Positions 48,308 to 60,057 of a DNA stretch of 64,000 nt are shown here, piece by piece. Under the pieces are notes generated by a model. It was not told the DNA's origin, did not search any database, and saw nothing but the letters and a program-made list of their open reading frames with translations. The number at the start of each line of letters is the position of its first letter. Within the stretch, counting starts at the first letter, position 1. This DNA comes from Bullera alba (lineage: Eukaryota > Basidiomycota > Tremellomycetes > Tremellales > Bulleraceae). The stretch spans positions 372,001 through 436,000 of the forward strand of contig BCIX01000002.1 in the NCBI GenBank assembly GCA_001600095.1, written 5' to 3'. Both the position numbers and the translations under genes were made by a program.

Positions 48308-49740
48308 CTAGCTCGCCCGCGACTTTTCCTTCTCCCTCTCCGCTGGATCTGCCAGATCATCCGCATCCTTCCTGACTTCGCTCACGCCCTCCTTCGGTAT
48401 CGGTTTCGATCGTCGTCGGAGTCCGAAAGGCTCTACAAGTTCCTGCAACTGGGGCCAAAGCTGGTCCAGGGCGGAATTATCGTCAGGCACCGTCGCTTTA
48501 TCAGAAGAGGAGGAGGGTGAAGGTGGAGATTTGAGACCGGCAGCGATAAGTACCTCGTCGGATGATGATCCACTCAGCGATTTTAGAGAATCGGGATATG
48601 CCTGGGAGAAGTACTACAGGTGCGATGGATTTAGCATCTCTCTTCGGAATTGCTTAGATGTGATTTACCTCTAGTAATGGAGCCGTCGATTCATAGTACG
48701 CCTGCAAACGCTTCGAGAAGGTTGCCTGGGAATAGTCAGTTCAGACCCGTAAAGTCTCACTCACAGGAGTGTCGTCTGGACGTTTGCTCAAAGGCTCGCC
48801 TGTGATATCATCTTTACCCTCGACTTTAGGGGCAGAGTAAGTGCTATTGTAGACACGTCCACTGGGTAGGTGGACCCATCGGGCTGATTGTCAATTGCGT
48901 CAGTAACCCCAGAGTCGCGTTCCGTGCTCCGCCCTACCCGCTATCCGGCCCATGATGACCGAGTCTGGGACGTTGAGGTGGACGATCATATTCAATGGTC
49001 TCCCCTGTGTGGTGTCAGCCTGCGAATGTCGATCAATCAGCAAGCCTACCTCTTTGTTGAGTACTTGATCCAATAGCTCGCCCTGATGCAGCGTGCGAGG
49101 GAATCCATCTACGATCCAGCTCTACCCATAAGCGAAGTCCCGCAGCAGTCAACCCACCTTCCCTCTCAGCCGGTCTAGCTCGGCCATGACAATCTCAAGC
49201 ATCAATTCGTCCGAGACGAGGCCTAAACGTCAGTCCATACACAATCCTGTGAGACTCACCTCCACTGGCAACGACCTCTTCCGCTTTCTTCCCTACGTCC
49301 GACTTTGACATGATTTCCTTTCGCAGTACGTCGCCCGTTGAGACGAAAGAAATGTCATACTGCTCGACCAGCCTATTCCATCAGGATGATTCCAAATGCA
49401 TCACATACCTAGCACTAAGAGTGCCCTGCGCCCATTGTTAGCTACGAACTATGGGTACTTGACTCCCACTTACCTTCCCACTACCCGGCTTGCCAAATAC
49501 CAACATCCTCAACCCTTCTTCTGCCACACCTTCATACTGCTCGGGATGGGCGTCTGGCCCTTCTTTCATGACCTTTTTAAGGTTCCCCAGCATCTCACTG
49601 ATCGTGTCGCTTACAGCTGGTTCGGAGCGCTTCGAAGTGGTTGATAGCGGTCGAGAGGGTTGAACATGGCGTTGAGTTCTCCCCAGAGCAGGTAAACATC
49701 GACGTGTACCGACCCTGCTGACGGATGACCTCACAAACAT
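48308..49740 (-). CDS. Mitochondrial adenylate kinase (AK3/ADK2-like)
   Basis: Nucleoside-phosphate transferase (GTP or ATP with AMP). ATG 49740 gives a strongly basic presequence ([14 protein letters not shown] and [16 protein letters not shown]), typical of mitochondrial import. The P-loop is GKPGSGKGT (a Lys replaces the usual Pro of GPPGSGKGT). Further blocks are [42 protein letters not shown] and the lid [13 protein letters not shown], then [23 protein letters not shown]. The lid has no zinc Cys set, as in AK3 enzymes. A C-terminal extension of about 80 Ser/Lys-rich residues follows the core. About eight introns. The stop is at 48308-48310. Whether it uses GTP or ATP cannot be read from sequence. 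Confidence 0.85.
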
Positions 49741-50170
49741 GTTGGCAATGGATCAATCGCCCACCACGGAGGCTGAGGGAGGTCGCACCGAGAGACTGAG
49801 CACTCTACCAACGCTTCCAACCGCCTATTGACCGCCTATAAGGTGCACGTCAACGATGGGGGAGCCGGTAAGTCGTCGACGTTACGTTACCGCCGCGTGC
49901 CGCCCGGTTGACTTGACTCAGCTGTTAGCTGTTAGCGGTTAAGAGGTGTGAAAGCTCGCGGATGGCGCTTAGGTCCGGTGTTTTGGAAAGTCGAAGTCGA
50001 TGACCACTGACCAGGTCCACCAGGAGCAAACCAGGAGCTTTCAACGCTCAACACTTAGCAGTATAGCTTCGACAATTGTATTTCTCTCACGCCCTAGCCG
50101 AGCGACACCAAAAGGGAATATCACTTCGATTCCCTGAGCTTTCCAAAACGCCCGCTGTGTCTCCTGCAAC
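49741..50170. promoter_or_regulatory. Divergent promoter of adenylate kinase (-) and THO3 (+)
   Basis: About 430 bp. No clear motif beyond a short direct repeat CTGTTAGCTGTTAGCGGTTA near 49921. Confidence 0.4.
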
Positions 50171-51952
50171 AATGTCCACAGCTCCGGAATCCATCAATCG
50201 CTCCGACTACTTGTCCTACAATCAATTTCCTGCTCGAGACTTGACGGTAGGTCGGATGCCCACGACGCCTCGATGCCCATGGTCTTAGAAAGCTCATTGG
50301 CATCAGGCGCCCAAGTTTGGACGAACTCAAACTGTTACAGGAGGTGTTAGCAAGGTAGTGAGGAGTATAGCGTGGTCATGCGATGGAAAGAAGGTAGCCA
50401 CGGGGACAGAGTTCATGGGTTTGCGGATATGGGATTGCAAGTCGACAGTGAGCTATACTTATTGCCCTTTTGCACTAGGGCTATGGGACGTTGTACTGAT
50501 GTCTGGTGGCCTGTAAGATGGATGCTGCCTCATCATCGTCATTACCGTCTTCATCATCAAGACCCAGTCCGCATAATGGCCATATCAGTGGGTATCGCTT
50601 AATCTTGAGTGAGAGTATATGCTGAACACCCGACAACCTAGCGGCCCTCGCATTTTCCCCTGTGGACCCTGATGTTCTAGTATCGGGCTGCAGATCGGCT
50701 TCTTCCGGTGGCTCTGTCGCCGTTTGGAACTTGAAGAGTAGGTCTACGCCTTGTTAATTTTGACCCGTCACTGACCACAATTTGCAGCGCCGAAAGAAGC
50801 CGTAGCCACGTTCAAGGTGAACGGTGATGTGATACACATGGCTTTCCACCCATCAGGCAGGCAATTTGCTGCCGTGTGTCCCCGGTCGAGACGGGACGAG
50901 GTGCTCTTCTTCCACCTGGTCGAATCAGGGGGAAAGGAGGTTTGGGCCAAGAGGGAGGATGTAGATATTGGCGGACTGCCAGTCGGTGCGGAAGCACCCT
51001 TCGACGAGGTAGGTCTCGGAACAAGGGTGTTGATACTGATGGAAAGGTCAACTCTCTTAGATTCACGAATAGTGGGAAGATGGTCTGTGCGGTCTCGAAC
51101 GACGGCTCGTTGAATGGCTGGGTGTACCCAATTCAACCTCGGCCGTTCGTCATGCCCGCTCATTTGGCCCAGGATCCCATTTCAACCGCCGAAGAAGCAG
51201 CGCCTCCCGAAGAGACAACAGCGGACGATGATGTAGATATGTCCGAGTCAAAAGACGCGACCGATGTGGTGTCAGACAGCAAAGACGAGGACACGCCAGT
51301 GAAAAATACCCAGGAGAGTCTCAAGATCGACACAGCCCCTCCCAGTAGGATCCCCACGCCACCGCATGTCGACGCGGACAAGGCTAGGGAGAAGGAATTG
51401 CTGGATGAGCGAAGGCGGCAGAAACAACTGATAAAGTTGCGGCATTCGGTGTGTCATAGTGCTTCGCTGTTAGCACTCGCCTTCGATCCACTAGGAAGGT
51501 GAGTACACTTCTTAAAGCCTATTCTGATCTCGACTCAGGTTTCTGGCTGTGGGCGGTCAAGAAGCTTTGTTGAGTCTGTTCGACACGAGGAACTGGATCT
51601 GCCAACGGACATTCGATGTGTGCCAGTGAGTCATAGCAAGGCTGCATTGAAGTGGGCTGATGAGTCTAGGGGCGCAATTCGCCATATTGACTTCTCCCCA
51701 GATGGCGAGCTGATCGCTATTGGCGGTGACGACAACTTCATTGCTATCGTGGGTAACATAGTTTTCACATCCCAGACTGGGAAGTACTAACGGTCTTGCA
51801 GGTCTCGGTATTCACCTCGGCGACTGTGGCTCAGATACCAGTGACGGGGACGGTCAACTCGCTAGCTTGGCACCCTGTGCACAATTGGCTGTCGTGGAGT
51901 ACATCTTCGAAAAGCACAACACCGGTGTGGTACATCGTGCAGCAGGAGTAGA
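50171..51952 (+). CDS. WD40 protein, THO complex subunit 3 (Tex1/THOC3-like)
   Basis: THO/TREX links transcription to mRNA export. ATG 50171 (MSTAPESINRSDYL). After introns: TQTVTGGVSKVVRSIAWS, GTEFMGLRIWDCK, GHIS, then ALAFSPVDPDVLVSG, SVAVWNLKS, VNGDVIHMAFHPSGRQFAAV, RDEVLFFHLVE, VNSLRFTNSGKMV, FLAVGGQEALLSLFDTRNW, AIRHIDFSPDGELIAIGGDDNF and finally VNSLAWHPVHNWLSW. The Asp/Glu/Ser-rich insert of about 80 residues (51170-51420) with a Lys/Arg-rich helix (DKAREKELLDERRRQKQ) interrupts the propeller and is typical of fungal Tex1. About nine introns. The stop is TAG at 51950-51952. Confidence 0.8.
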
Positions 51953-52354
51953 AGCACCCAGTCCTCAATTGCTAGCCAATGTGAGGGACGGAGGACTCAG
52001 GTGACGCCATCCGTACACGTTGTCGAGACACCAAATGCACAGAGGAAGAAGGTACATGCATGCCATATTTCCTCGACTCTCTGGAGCGACTATGATTGTT
52101 CCCATAGATGGATCATGCCGATGCCTGTTCTTGCACTTTGAGTTGTGATCAGTGACTAGTGATGACCGGGAAGCCCGAGCTATCGGGTGATGCCATGCTC
52201 TCGGATCTGAATATTGAATCTGAAACACGAACCCGATGTCAGAAATCTACTACTTCCAATATAGTCGTGGATAGCTTGAACGCTTGAGACTCAAAGACAG
52301 TTCGCCAGCTTACGCCTCCGCTATAGTGGCTAGTCCAGCAGACTCGGGCATAGT
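51953..52354. other. Intergenic
   Basis: About 400 bp between two plus-strand genes. It holds the THO3 3' UTR and CPD1 promoter. No ORF supported. Confidence 0.4.
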
Positions 52355-52998
52355 ATGAGCAAAGGACCCTCGCTGAACGGTGGGATCATCATTATCTCGA
52401 CTTTGAAACGTAGCTGAGCTAGGTGGTAGGTTTCGGCCTATGGCTCATTCCGACCCATACGGCAAGCGACACCATCCAACGGATAATCAATGAACTTGCG
52501 GCTTCGGAAGAGGGGTCACCTACCTTCGCTCCCCATATCACCCTGTATCATCCCATCCCTCTAACGGTCCCCCTTGACGATATCGTCACGTCGATTCGTG
52601 AGATCGTACGATCGCTCAAACTGGACCCGGAACGCCTAGACCTTTCAGTCGGCCCAGCTCAGAAAGGATCGAAGTACCATCAGTCGGTTCTCGCATCCAT
52701 CTCACCCAATGCCGCTCTCACAGAGCTGAGACAGGCCGTAGAGGAGAAGTATGGCCTGGCGGTAGATGAGACTGGAGAGTCGAAGGTTTATTTCCCCCAT
52801 TTGAGCCTCCAATATGGCGATACTTCCCCCTCGCGCCGGGATGAGCTGGTCGAAGTGGTCAATAGCAGGTCGGGAGGGGATCGCCTTCCTGATAAGGTGG
52901 TGGTGGAGAGTATAGCAATCGTGAGGCTTCAAGGCACAACGGAGGAGTGGATCGAAGAAGCCAGGGTGTCGCTGAGAGGACAGGACTCATCCGGATAG
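52355..52998 (+). CDS. CPD1: 2',3'-cyclic-nucleotide 3'-phosphodiesterase (CPD1-like, 2H family)
   Basis: Opens ADP-ribose 1'',2''-cyclic phosphate formed in tRNA splicing. A 25-nt first exon (ATG 52355, MSKGPSLN) joins by an intron at 52380-52429 to FGLWLIPTHTASD; the second exon alone has only a GTG at its beginning, so this splice decides the start. Two catalytic H-x-T/S motifs are present: PHITLYH (about residue 40) and PHLSLQYGD (about residue 130). Length is about 198 residues, somewhat under the yeast enzyme at about 240. The stop is TAG at 52996-52998. No signal peptide. Confidence 0.85.
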
Positions 52999-53462
52999 GG
53001 GGTATGCATTCGGTATAGACACTGACACTGAGCCTTCACATGATGCCCGGACTGAGCTCTTTTGCGCCCTTGAAGCAATCTCGCGGCGAGAACAGTCGAG
53101 CAGCACCTGCACCGGTCATCAAGAGGATCTCGGCCAGGCGGCACAAACCGGCAAGTCAACCGGTCAACAGCCAAAATTCCGAGGACGCGAAAGAAGTACC
53201 GAGTACGATCATCTAACCATCTCATCGTTGTTATCCTCACCCTCAACCGCCATCTTGTGCATATCTCAGGACACTGTGTATAGTATTCACCTCGCTGTCC
53301 AGGACCTCGACATTTGCTTGCCGGTACAAGCTCAAGTGCATCTTCACCACAACATCCTACAATAAATCCGAGTATATCGGAGTTGATACCATCGACGCGA
53401 TCCACCATTTGTCGGTATCGATATCGCTATCAGAACGCCTTACACCGACCGACGTACGAGTC
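52999..53462. other. Intergenic
   Basis: About 460 bp: CPD1 3' flank and the allantoinase promoter. No ORF or motif supported. Confidence 0.4.
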
Positions 53463-55057
53463 ATGGCTCCAGCAAAGCTAGTGTTCCTAGCCCCTAGCGC
53501 GATCTTGCCTGGCAAAGATGCCGCTCAACCAGCTACTGTCGAAGTAGACCTGTCGAATGGAACTATCTCGGCTGTTCACAGTGAGCTGAGAGATAAGGAT
53601 GCCTACGGGTCGGAAGTCGAGGTTCTGTCGCTGGACAAGGACAAGGTCCTGCTACCTGGATTGATCGAGTGGGTGAGATCGTTGCAGGTTGTCTATCGCT
53701 CTACTGACGTCGAATCCTTCACCTCTCCTCTCGACGCTCACCTGACAGCTGCCACGTCCACCTGAATCAGCCCGGTAGAACAGCATGGGAGGGCTTCCAA
53801 ACGGGGACCCTCGCCGCGATCTCTGGAGGAGTCACGACACTCATTGACATGCCACTCAACTCGATTCCCCCTTCGACGACGATAGCGAACTTGAACGTGA
53901 AGAGGAACGAGGCGCGCAACGTCGGTGTCAACTGTGACGTCGGGTTCTGGGGCGGCATCATACCCGGCAATGCAGGGGATCTCAAGGGCCTATTGGAGCA
54001 AGGCGTCAAGGGCTTCAAGTGCTTCATGATAGAGTCGGGCGTCGATGTGAGTGCGATGATATATCATGCGACTGACGTGTTTAGGAGTTCCCAATGGTCA
54101 CGGAGAAGGACCTGGTTGAAGCATGTGACGCCCTAGAGGTGAGTGCCTTCTAACATATTGTTGGACTCTGCGTCAGCTGAGACTTGCATGTAGGGGACAT
54201 CTGCGCTCATCCTCTTCCACGCGGAGATGGGGAACATGGACGACCATACCCCCTCGGATCCGCACTCGCACTACTCTGCCTTCCTCGACTCGCGGCCCGA
54301 ATCTCTCGAGCTGGACGCACTCTCACTCATTCTCTCACTTTGCCGGCGGTATCCAAAGCTCAAATTCCACATTGTCCACTTATCAGCCTCCTCTGCCCTT
54401 CCCATCATCCGACAAGCTCGTTCCGAAGGGGTCTCCAACTTGACGGTCGAGACGTGCTTTCACTATCTCACCCTAAAAGCTGAGGAGATTCCGGAAAACG
54501 CCACGCAGTTCAAATGCTGTCCTCCCATCCGCGATGGGAAGAACAGGAAACTCCTCCTAGAAGCCGTCGTGGACGGAACGATTGACTATGTCGTTTCGGA
54601 CCATAGCCCCTGTATCCCCGAATTGAAAAAGGGGGATTTCATGTCCGCCTGGGGAGGTATCTCCGGTCTGGGTCTTGGTCTCCAGCTGCTATGGACCGAG
54701 CTGGGCGGGAAGGTTGAGCTGGGCAGGATCGTCACTTGGCTAGGATCCACACAAGCAAAGCAGGTCGGATTGCTTGGTCAAAAGGGTGAAATCAAGGTCG
54801 GCGCTCAAGCCGACTTTGTCGTCTTCGACCCGAACGCAGAGAGGACCATCAGTCAAGTGAGTTCCACGTCTAGCCACAGCTCGCTAGAGTCGTCAGAGGA
54901 ACTAACACGTTGCCAGGACTCTCTGCAGTTCAAGAACAAAATCTCGCCGTACGTGGGTAAAACACTCAAAGGCGTTGTAGAGTCGACCTGGATCCGAGGG
55001 CAGAAAGTCTGGGATGGGCATAACATCGTCAAGGAGTCATCGGGACAATTGCTCTAA
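53463..55057 (+). CDS. DAL1: Allantoinase
   Basis: Zinc amidohydrolase opening the allantoin ring to allantoate in purine degradation. ATG 53463 ([17 protein letters not shown]). An intron at about 53672-53735 leads into the metal-binding [12 protein letters not shown], then [41 protein letters not shown] (metal-bridging Lys), ILFHAEMG and [33 protein letters not shown] and YVVSDHSPC (metal/substrate Asp) follow; these match allantoinase rather than dihydroorotase. About four introns. The stop is at 55055-55057. It is convergent with the Zn2Cys6 regulator, 138 bp away, which may or may not regulate it. Confidence 0.92.
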
Positions 55058-55195
55058 TGCTGAAGTTATTCACACATCGTACTCTACATCTTGCATGGAC
55101 CATCTAGGCATCTATATTAAAGTATACACAAAGTTCGTCCCAAGTCCAGTACTCATACATATCACGCTCCCTGAGGTACACACCTAGACCTGACG

Positions 55196-58100
55196 CTATA
55201 CCCATCGCTTGTCAGACTCCACCATGGCCACCTTCCAGTCGGCCACTGGCATCGCCCGCAGCTGATCAATCATCTTTGTGTTCAAGGCCGCAATATCGAC
55301 TGCCTCAACAGCCTCGAAGACTAGAACCGACGTCCGGCCTTTCAGCACCGTCGTCACCTTGTCCAGTGCCGCGTTGATCGAGTCGAACGCTGGGAAGCCT
55401 GGTCAGCTGTTGTACCCGCAATATCTCCACGTCGCTTTGTGCTCACTTGTTTGTTGTTCATTTGTCAAGAACGAGTCTAGAGACACTACCTCCAACCTCT
55501 TGACCTCTCTTAACAGTACCATGGCTACCCAATTCCAACTAGCCGAAGATCAGCACCTGTCCCTCAACACGCTATGGGGTACTCTGGACCACTCACAGGC
55601 AGACGATGAAAGCGTCATAACCGCGCAGCAAGGTTTCCTCGATATATACTCCGATCACCGCCGCCGCTCTTCGAGCGATGAGCAGTGCGGTACGATTATC
55701 AGATGAAAGTGACCGTACATTCCAGAGCGTAAGGTACGCATTAGCCATGATGAACCACTATCGGGCAAACCCCTTGTCAGACGGCTTCTCCCTGTCATCC
55801 AGAACGAGCACTCACCAGGATCGCGACAAACTTGTTGACTTTTTGAATCACAGCATCGGGGTCGAACTCCCCTTCATCCCATCGTTCCCAAGGTAGTCGT
55901 TGTTCCTTCGGCATTCGGTCCCACAGCGCGTCTAGCGACTTCTTGATGTGTGCACATGTCTTTGGATGTGTTTCGAAGGCCTGCTTGCAGTACCGTCCCG
56001 GCATTGGTATCTGATATTGCGGATCACAAGGCCGGACATCTTCCCCCGGTGAATGCATCAGGCGAGTCGCTTGGCAAAGGTACGTTGACGCGAGGACTCG
56101 GAGTGATAACACGCTGTCCACAGCCCGATAAGGCTTTCCAGCGTCATGATGCGGGTCGTCCAGAATGACAGGTAAGCGGATGTCATCTGCGTCCGAAACG
56201 AGGCCCTAGAGTGCGAGATAAGCGTCGAGTTGTTATTCCTTCTTTCTCGCTTACCAAGGCGTAGTCTTCCAAATTTCTAGGGAGAGGAGTCATGATCGTA
56301 TTCATGTCGAAACCTGGATCCCACATATAGGCAATCGACGTACACACGTCGACCTCGTAAACCGCCCAGCTGATATTATCAACGAAGGCGATTCGACTAA
56401 GACTCACAAGGTGTGAATCCGCTCTCCGAGCTCCAATGCATCCTCGGGAGGAGGCAAGGCGTATCCTCCCGTCCTCAAAGTGAAATGCACCGCCGCGTTG
56501 AACTTGTATGAGTTCTGTGTTGGCGTCGAGGCTGGAATCCTGTGCAGTCCGCAGGAGATTGCCAACCGGATAGCCATACCGGCCGTCGTGTAGCCGAGAT
56601 TGAACCACTCCTTAGATACTTGATAGCCCGTGAGCATGACCAGAGCCCTGATCAAATCCAACATCCGGTCGCCATCTTTGATGCCTGCCTGGATGCGCGC
56701 CTGGGCGATCTCATAGAAACGCCCTTCGAGAGCCCTGAGTGCTGGCTGGGTGGACTGACGAGCGCCGAATACGTACATCATGTACATCAATCCTTGGTGC
56801 GGTCTCTTGCTGGGTGCCAGGGTGAGTCGGGTATAGAATCGAGGGACGCTCATACTAGCAGAGTAGGTAATACCGACAGAGCTGAAATGAAGATCAAGCC
56901 TATAGGGTCAGCTTCGGGTATAGACTGTGCAGACCCACAAGTGATCTCGGACTGAGGACGGTACATCGTCAGGGTCGAACCAACCGCCTACAAGCCCATT
57001 GTTGATATCTGATCGTGGGCTGGGTCCATGTTGAGCGTCGCCTTGCAGGGCAACTGTGGTGATGTTGCCTGTGTGAGATGGAGTGCCTGCTCGATACTGT
57101 GCCGCCAACTTGGGTCTCAGTCTTATGAAAGGGTTCTCCTGGGCCATCTCATCCACCAACTCCTGGTCGTAGTCGTAGAAATCGGCCATTGAGCCGGCTC
57201 GACCAGACGATGGAGTTTGTGAGGATCCAGCACTCGTTATTGGATTGGAACCAGCCGGCGGGACTGAAGGCTCAGTATTACTGCTGTTGAAGATATCGAA
57301 AGCTGAGGCAAGGTCCATCATGCTCGGGTCTAAGAGGCTGAAGTCGAATTGGAAGTTTGGATCGGGTGCTTGGGTCGGACGGGGGTTACTGCTCTGGTAG
57401 GGATAAGCTTGATGGCTTTGGCTTTCGTGCGCGATTTGAAAACCTTGTTGTAGCATTCTGAGGTCCGGGTGCATACTGAGTCCGTTGCACGGAGGTGCCG
57501 TTGGCATTGGATGATGCGGAGGTGGGAAATTCGACAATGGTCTGCCAAAGGCAGGTTGCGTGAAGGTTCCATTCTGAGACTGTTCGAATGGATTGAAGTC
57601 GAACGACATATCCGCATTCGTTGCGGTGCTTGGGGTCTGTAGCTCGCGGTCCTCGGGGAGGAGATCCGATGAGCTGCTTATCCGAGGAGTGGATCCTTCC
57701 CCATTCACACTCGAGATGTGCTCTTCCAATTCAGCTGAGTAGCGGTCAGCTCATCCGTACTGGGGCCATAGAGAAGCCTGCCAATCTCACCTATACGTCC
57801 TTTGAGCTTGGCTATCCTGCTCGGAGGCTTGACTGTCTCGTACAAGCACTCTTTACCCAGCCTCGAACATGTTGTGCAAGCTGGTTTCTCCGCTCCACAT
57901 TTCTGGTTGCAAGTTAGCATCTGGGTTAAAGTGCGCATGTGATTCAGTGCGCCTACCCACTATTCTGCGCTTTCGACAGGCCAGACAAGCATCGCCCCTA
58001 CCGCAGTATCAGCAACTCATCATGACTTCCTCATCAAGTCGGCCTTCTCGGGCATGTAAGTAGTCGGTTGGCAGAGTACGACCGGCGCGATGGCGTATGA

Positions 58101-58247
58101 CGGACATCGCGTCCAGTGACAAGAGAGGACACGTACCGCTTCAGAGCTATCGCACGGATTCAGCGACGAGTCATGGCTGATTCCTGCGTACTCACTTCGC
58201 TGTGCCCCAGCAAGACTCTCGCTCTGGTCTTCCATGTCCGATGTCAT
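55196..58247 (-). CDS. Zn2Cys6 fungal transcription factor
   Basis: The DNA-binding cluster is split by an intron: ACLACRKRRI (57961-57998) joins KCGAEKPACTTCSRLGKECLYE (about 57840-57900). This gives the C-x2-C-x6-C-x6-C-x2-C-x6-C binuclear zinc pattern. A linker helix SRIAKLKGRIGEI follows. The Gln/Asn/Pro-rich middle (about 57250-57620) is a likely activation segment. The fungal_trans domain spans about 56300-56850 (RPHQGLMYMMYVFGARQS, KEWFNLGYTTAGMAIRLAISCGLHRI). The last exon ends in DWKVAMVESDKRWV with stop at 55196. The N-terminal exon could not be fixed: ATG 58247 (MTSDMEDQSES) is a candidate, but its splice phase does not fit cleanly. Target genes are unknown; the allantoinase gene next door suggests a nitrogen link only by position. 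Confidence 0.8.
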
Positions 58248-59087
58248 TCGAGGAGACAGGAAGTCAAGGTGTTGGCCCAGGCTAGCCGCGCCTGCATAGG
58301 TTCCGACTAGGGCCTCTGGAAGAATCAGAGAGTATCGATATCAGTGCAGCTTCGCAGCCTTCATTGCAGTGTAGAGTCACTCGACACGAACACAAAGTAT
58401 TGCTGGACCTAAGGCCTCATCTCCGACGATTCAATATTCAGTAATAGCCTCTCGGCCATAGACAATAACAAGTGCGGAGATCACCGACGCGGTCAGTTCA
58501 TGACCGCGCGAGGTTAACATCGGGCACGTGAGCCTATATCAGTCCCGGGGCGGTCTGTCGTGCGCAGACCTGCTCTGAATAAGACGGTAGGCTTCTCAAA
58601 ACGGCCCCTTGTATGAAAAAAAAGTGTTAGTAGCCGGAATCAAATGTTAGTAGCCGGAAGCAAATCTCTCATCCATCTCAGCCTATCTCGGCGCTGGCCG
58701 CACTCGTGCGCAAGCGCTTGAGGCTTCTGCTCAAGCGCTCAAGGCAGGTCGGGCCTGGTCGGCAGCATCAACAACAACGCTGGTCGCTGTCCCGACTAAG
58801 CGCAACACACGCCCTCAGGGTCGTTCTCCCAATTCAGGCCTCAGGCTTCACCGTCAACGACACAGTCGGGGCTGTGTCGACCTTAGTCTCAACTGCAAGT
58901 CTTTTTCACCTCTCAACTCCGCTCGATATCCAGTCCTGCTCATTCTCTCGACACAATCATAATCCATGAAGATGCTGAGCAGAAGATGTGATATGTGACA
59001 GAGATCGTCCTGAAGGGGACTACTTGCACATAGCAGCGGCAGCAACCACTTGAATAATTTGTAAAATAGCACCTTATATCCATTGTC
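58248..59087. other. Intergenic with a short tandem duplication
   Basis: About 840 bp. It contains an A8 tract and a 20-bp unit repeated twice (58625-58664). Open frames at 58706-58969 have no features. Confidence 0.4.
58625..58664 (+). repeat. 20-bp tandem duplication
   Basis: TGTTAGTAGCCGGAATCAAA is followed directly by TGTTAGTAGCCGGAAGCAAA, with one mismatch (T/G at unit position 16). Confidence 0.85.
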
Positions 59088-60057
59088 CTATAATTCCTTC
59101 TTGGGAGGAAGCTGGGATTGCACCGAGGAGACCGGTGTCGCGCTTGGCAGATCGTCTCTATGACCGAAGAAGTGCTCCTCGATCTTCTCGAAAGAGTAGT
59201 CCACAACATGCTCGACCTGTTGATCAAGCGATCTCAGCACAATCCTCATCATGCTCTCAGTAGGATCGAACTACTCACCGGCTCGTCAAACATGTAAGGC
59301 AGGAATGGCACGATTCCAATGCCCACCGCCGTAGGTCCCCACCGCCTCAAAGTGACGTTGGAACTTTTGGCGAACTGCCTGCCTGCATACTTGACCGCGG
59401 AATGGATGGTGAACGCGGGAAGGGCCATACTGGCTACGCCCTGGAACACAGCTCGCTTCACGGTGATTAACCCTAGTCGAGTCGGTTCGCTCATTTTCGA
59501 GGCCTCCCAAGCGGTAGGTCCTTGTTGCTGAGCTTTGTAGCTTGTGAAGCCGACATCTCCTATCAGGTACGCCCAAGATATACCATACGCCGCGGTGACT
59601 ACACATCGAGTCAGCAACTGCTCGAGCTGGCATGGTTTTGACACTGACCGACAGCGGGAGGAACTACGGGTCTGAAGGCTTCTCCAATGTCGCTAGCTGT
59701 TGTGAATCAGCGGGTGTGGCAGGTGCCGGATAGGTGTGCCTCACTATAAGCGGTGTACCGCGAGCCGGCTCGGACGATATCTCTAGCTCGTCTGAGGTAC
59801 GCAGCTGAGCGAACGACAATTAGCTCTCCTCCTAGACACAGGCAGCTTAAAACATACCGTATCGCACATTAGAGTCGGTCGAGTCGGCTGAGAGGGCGAG
59901 GAGTTAGCTGCATGTTGATGCTTGCGGCCCTAGACAGCTCACCGTTCTCATCTACAAGCTCTTCTAGCTGATCGCCTGCCATATCCGCTACGCCTTGAGA
60001 TTGAGGCTTTGGCGGCGTGGGCGTGGCCCTGTCCAGGCCTTTGAGAGGAGTTGACAT
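59088..60057 (-). CDS. MTP18/MTFP1-like mitochondrial inner-membrane protein
   Basis: Homologue of mitochondrial fission process protein 1, an inner-membrane protein needed for fission and cristae shape in animals. ATG 60057 (MSTPLKGLDRATPTPPKP). After introns, the central exon reads VVTAAYGISWAYLIGDVGF, RLGLITVKRAVFQGVASMALPAFTIHSAV and RRWGPTAVGIGIVPFLPYMFDEPV, followed by VEHVVDYSFEKIEE. This is the family's arrangement of several hydrophobic spans with the F-x4-S-x-A-x-PAFTI and W-x-P-T-A-x-G patterns. The C-terminus PPKKEL ends at 59088 (TAG). About five introns. Fungal function is inferred only from the family. Confidence 0.8.
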
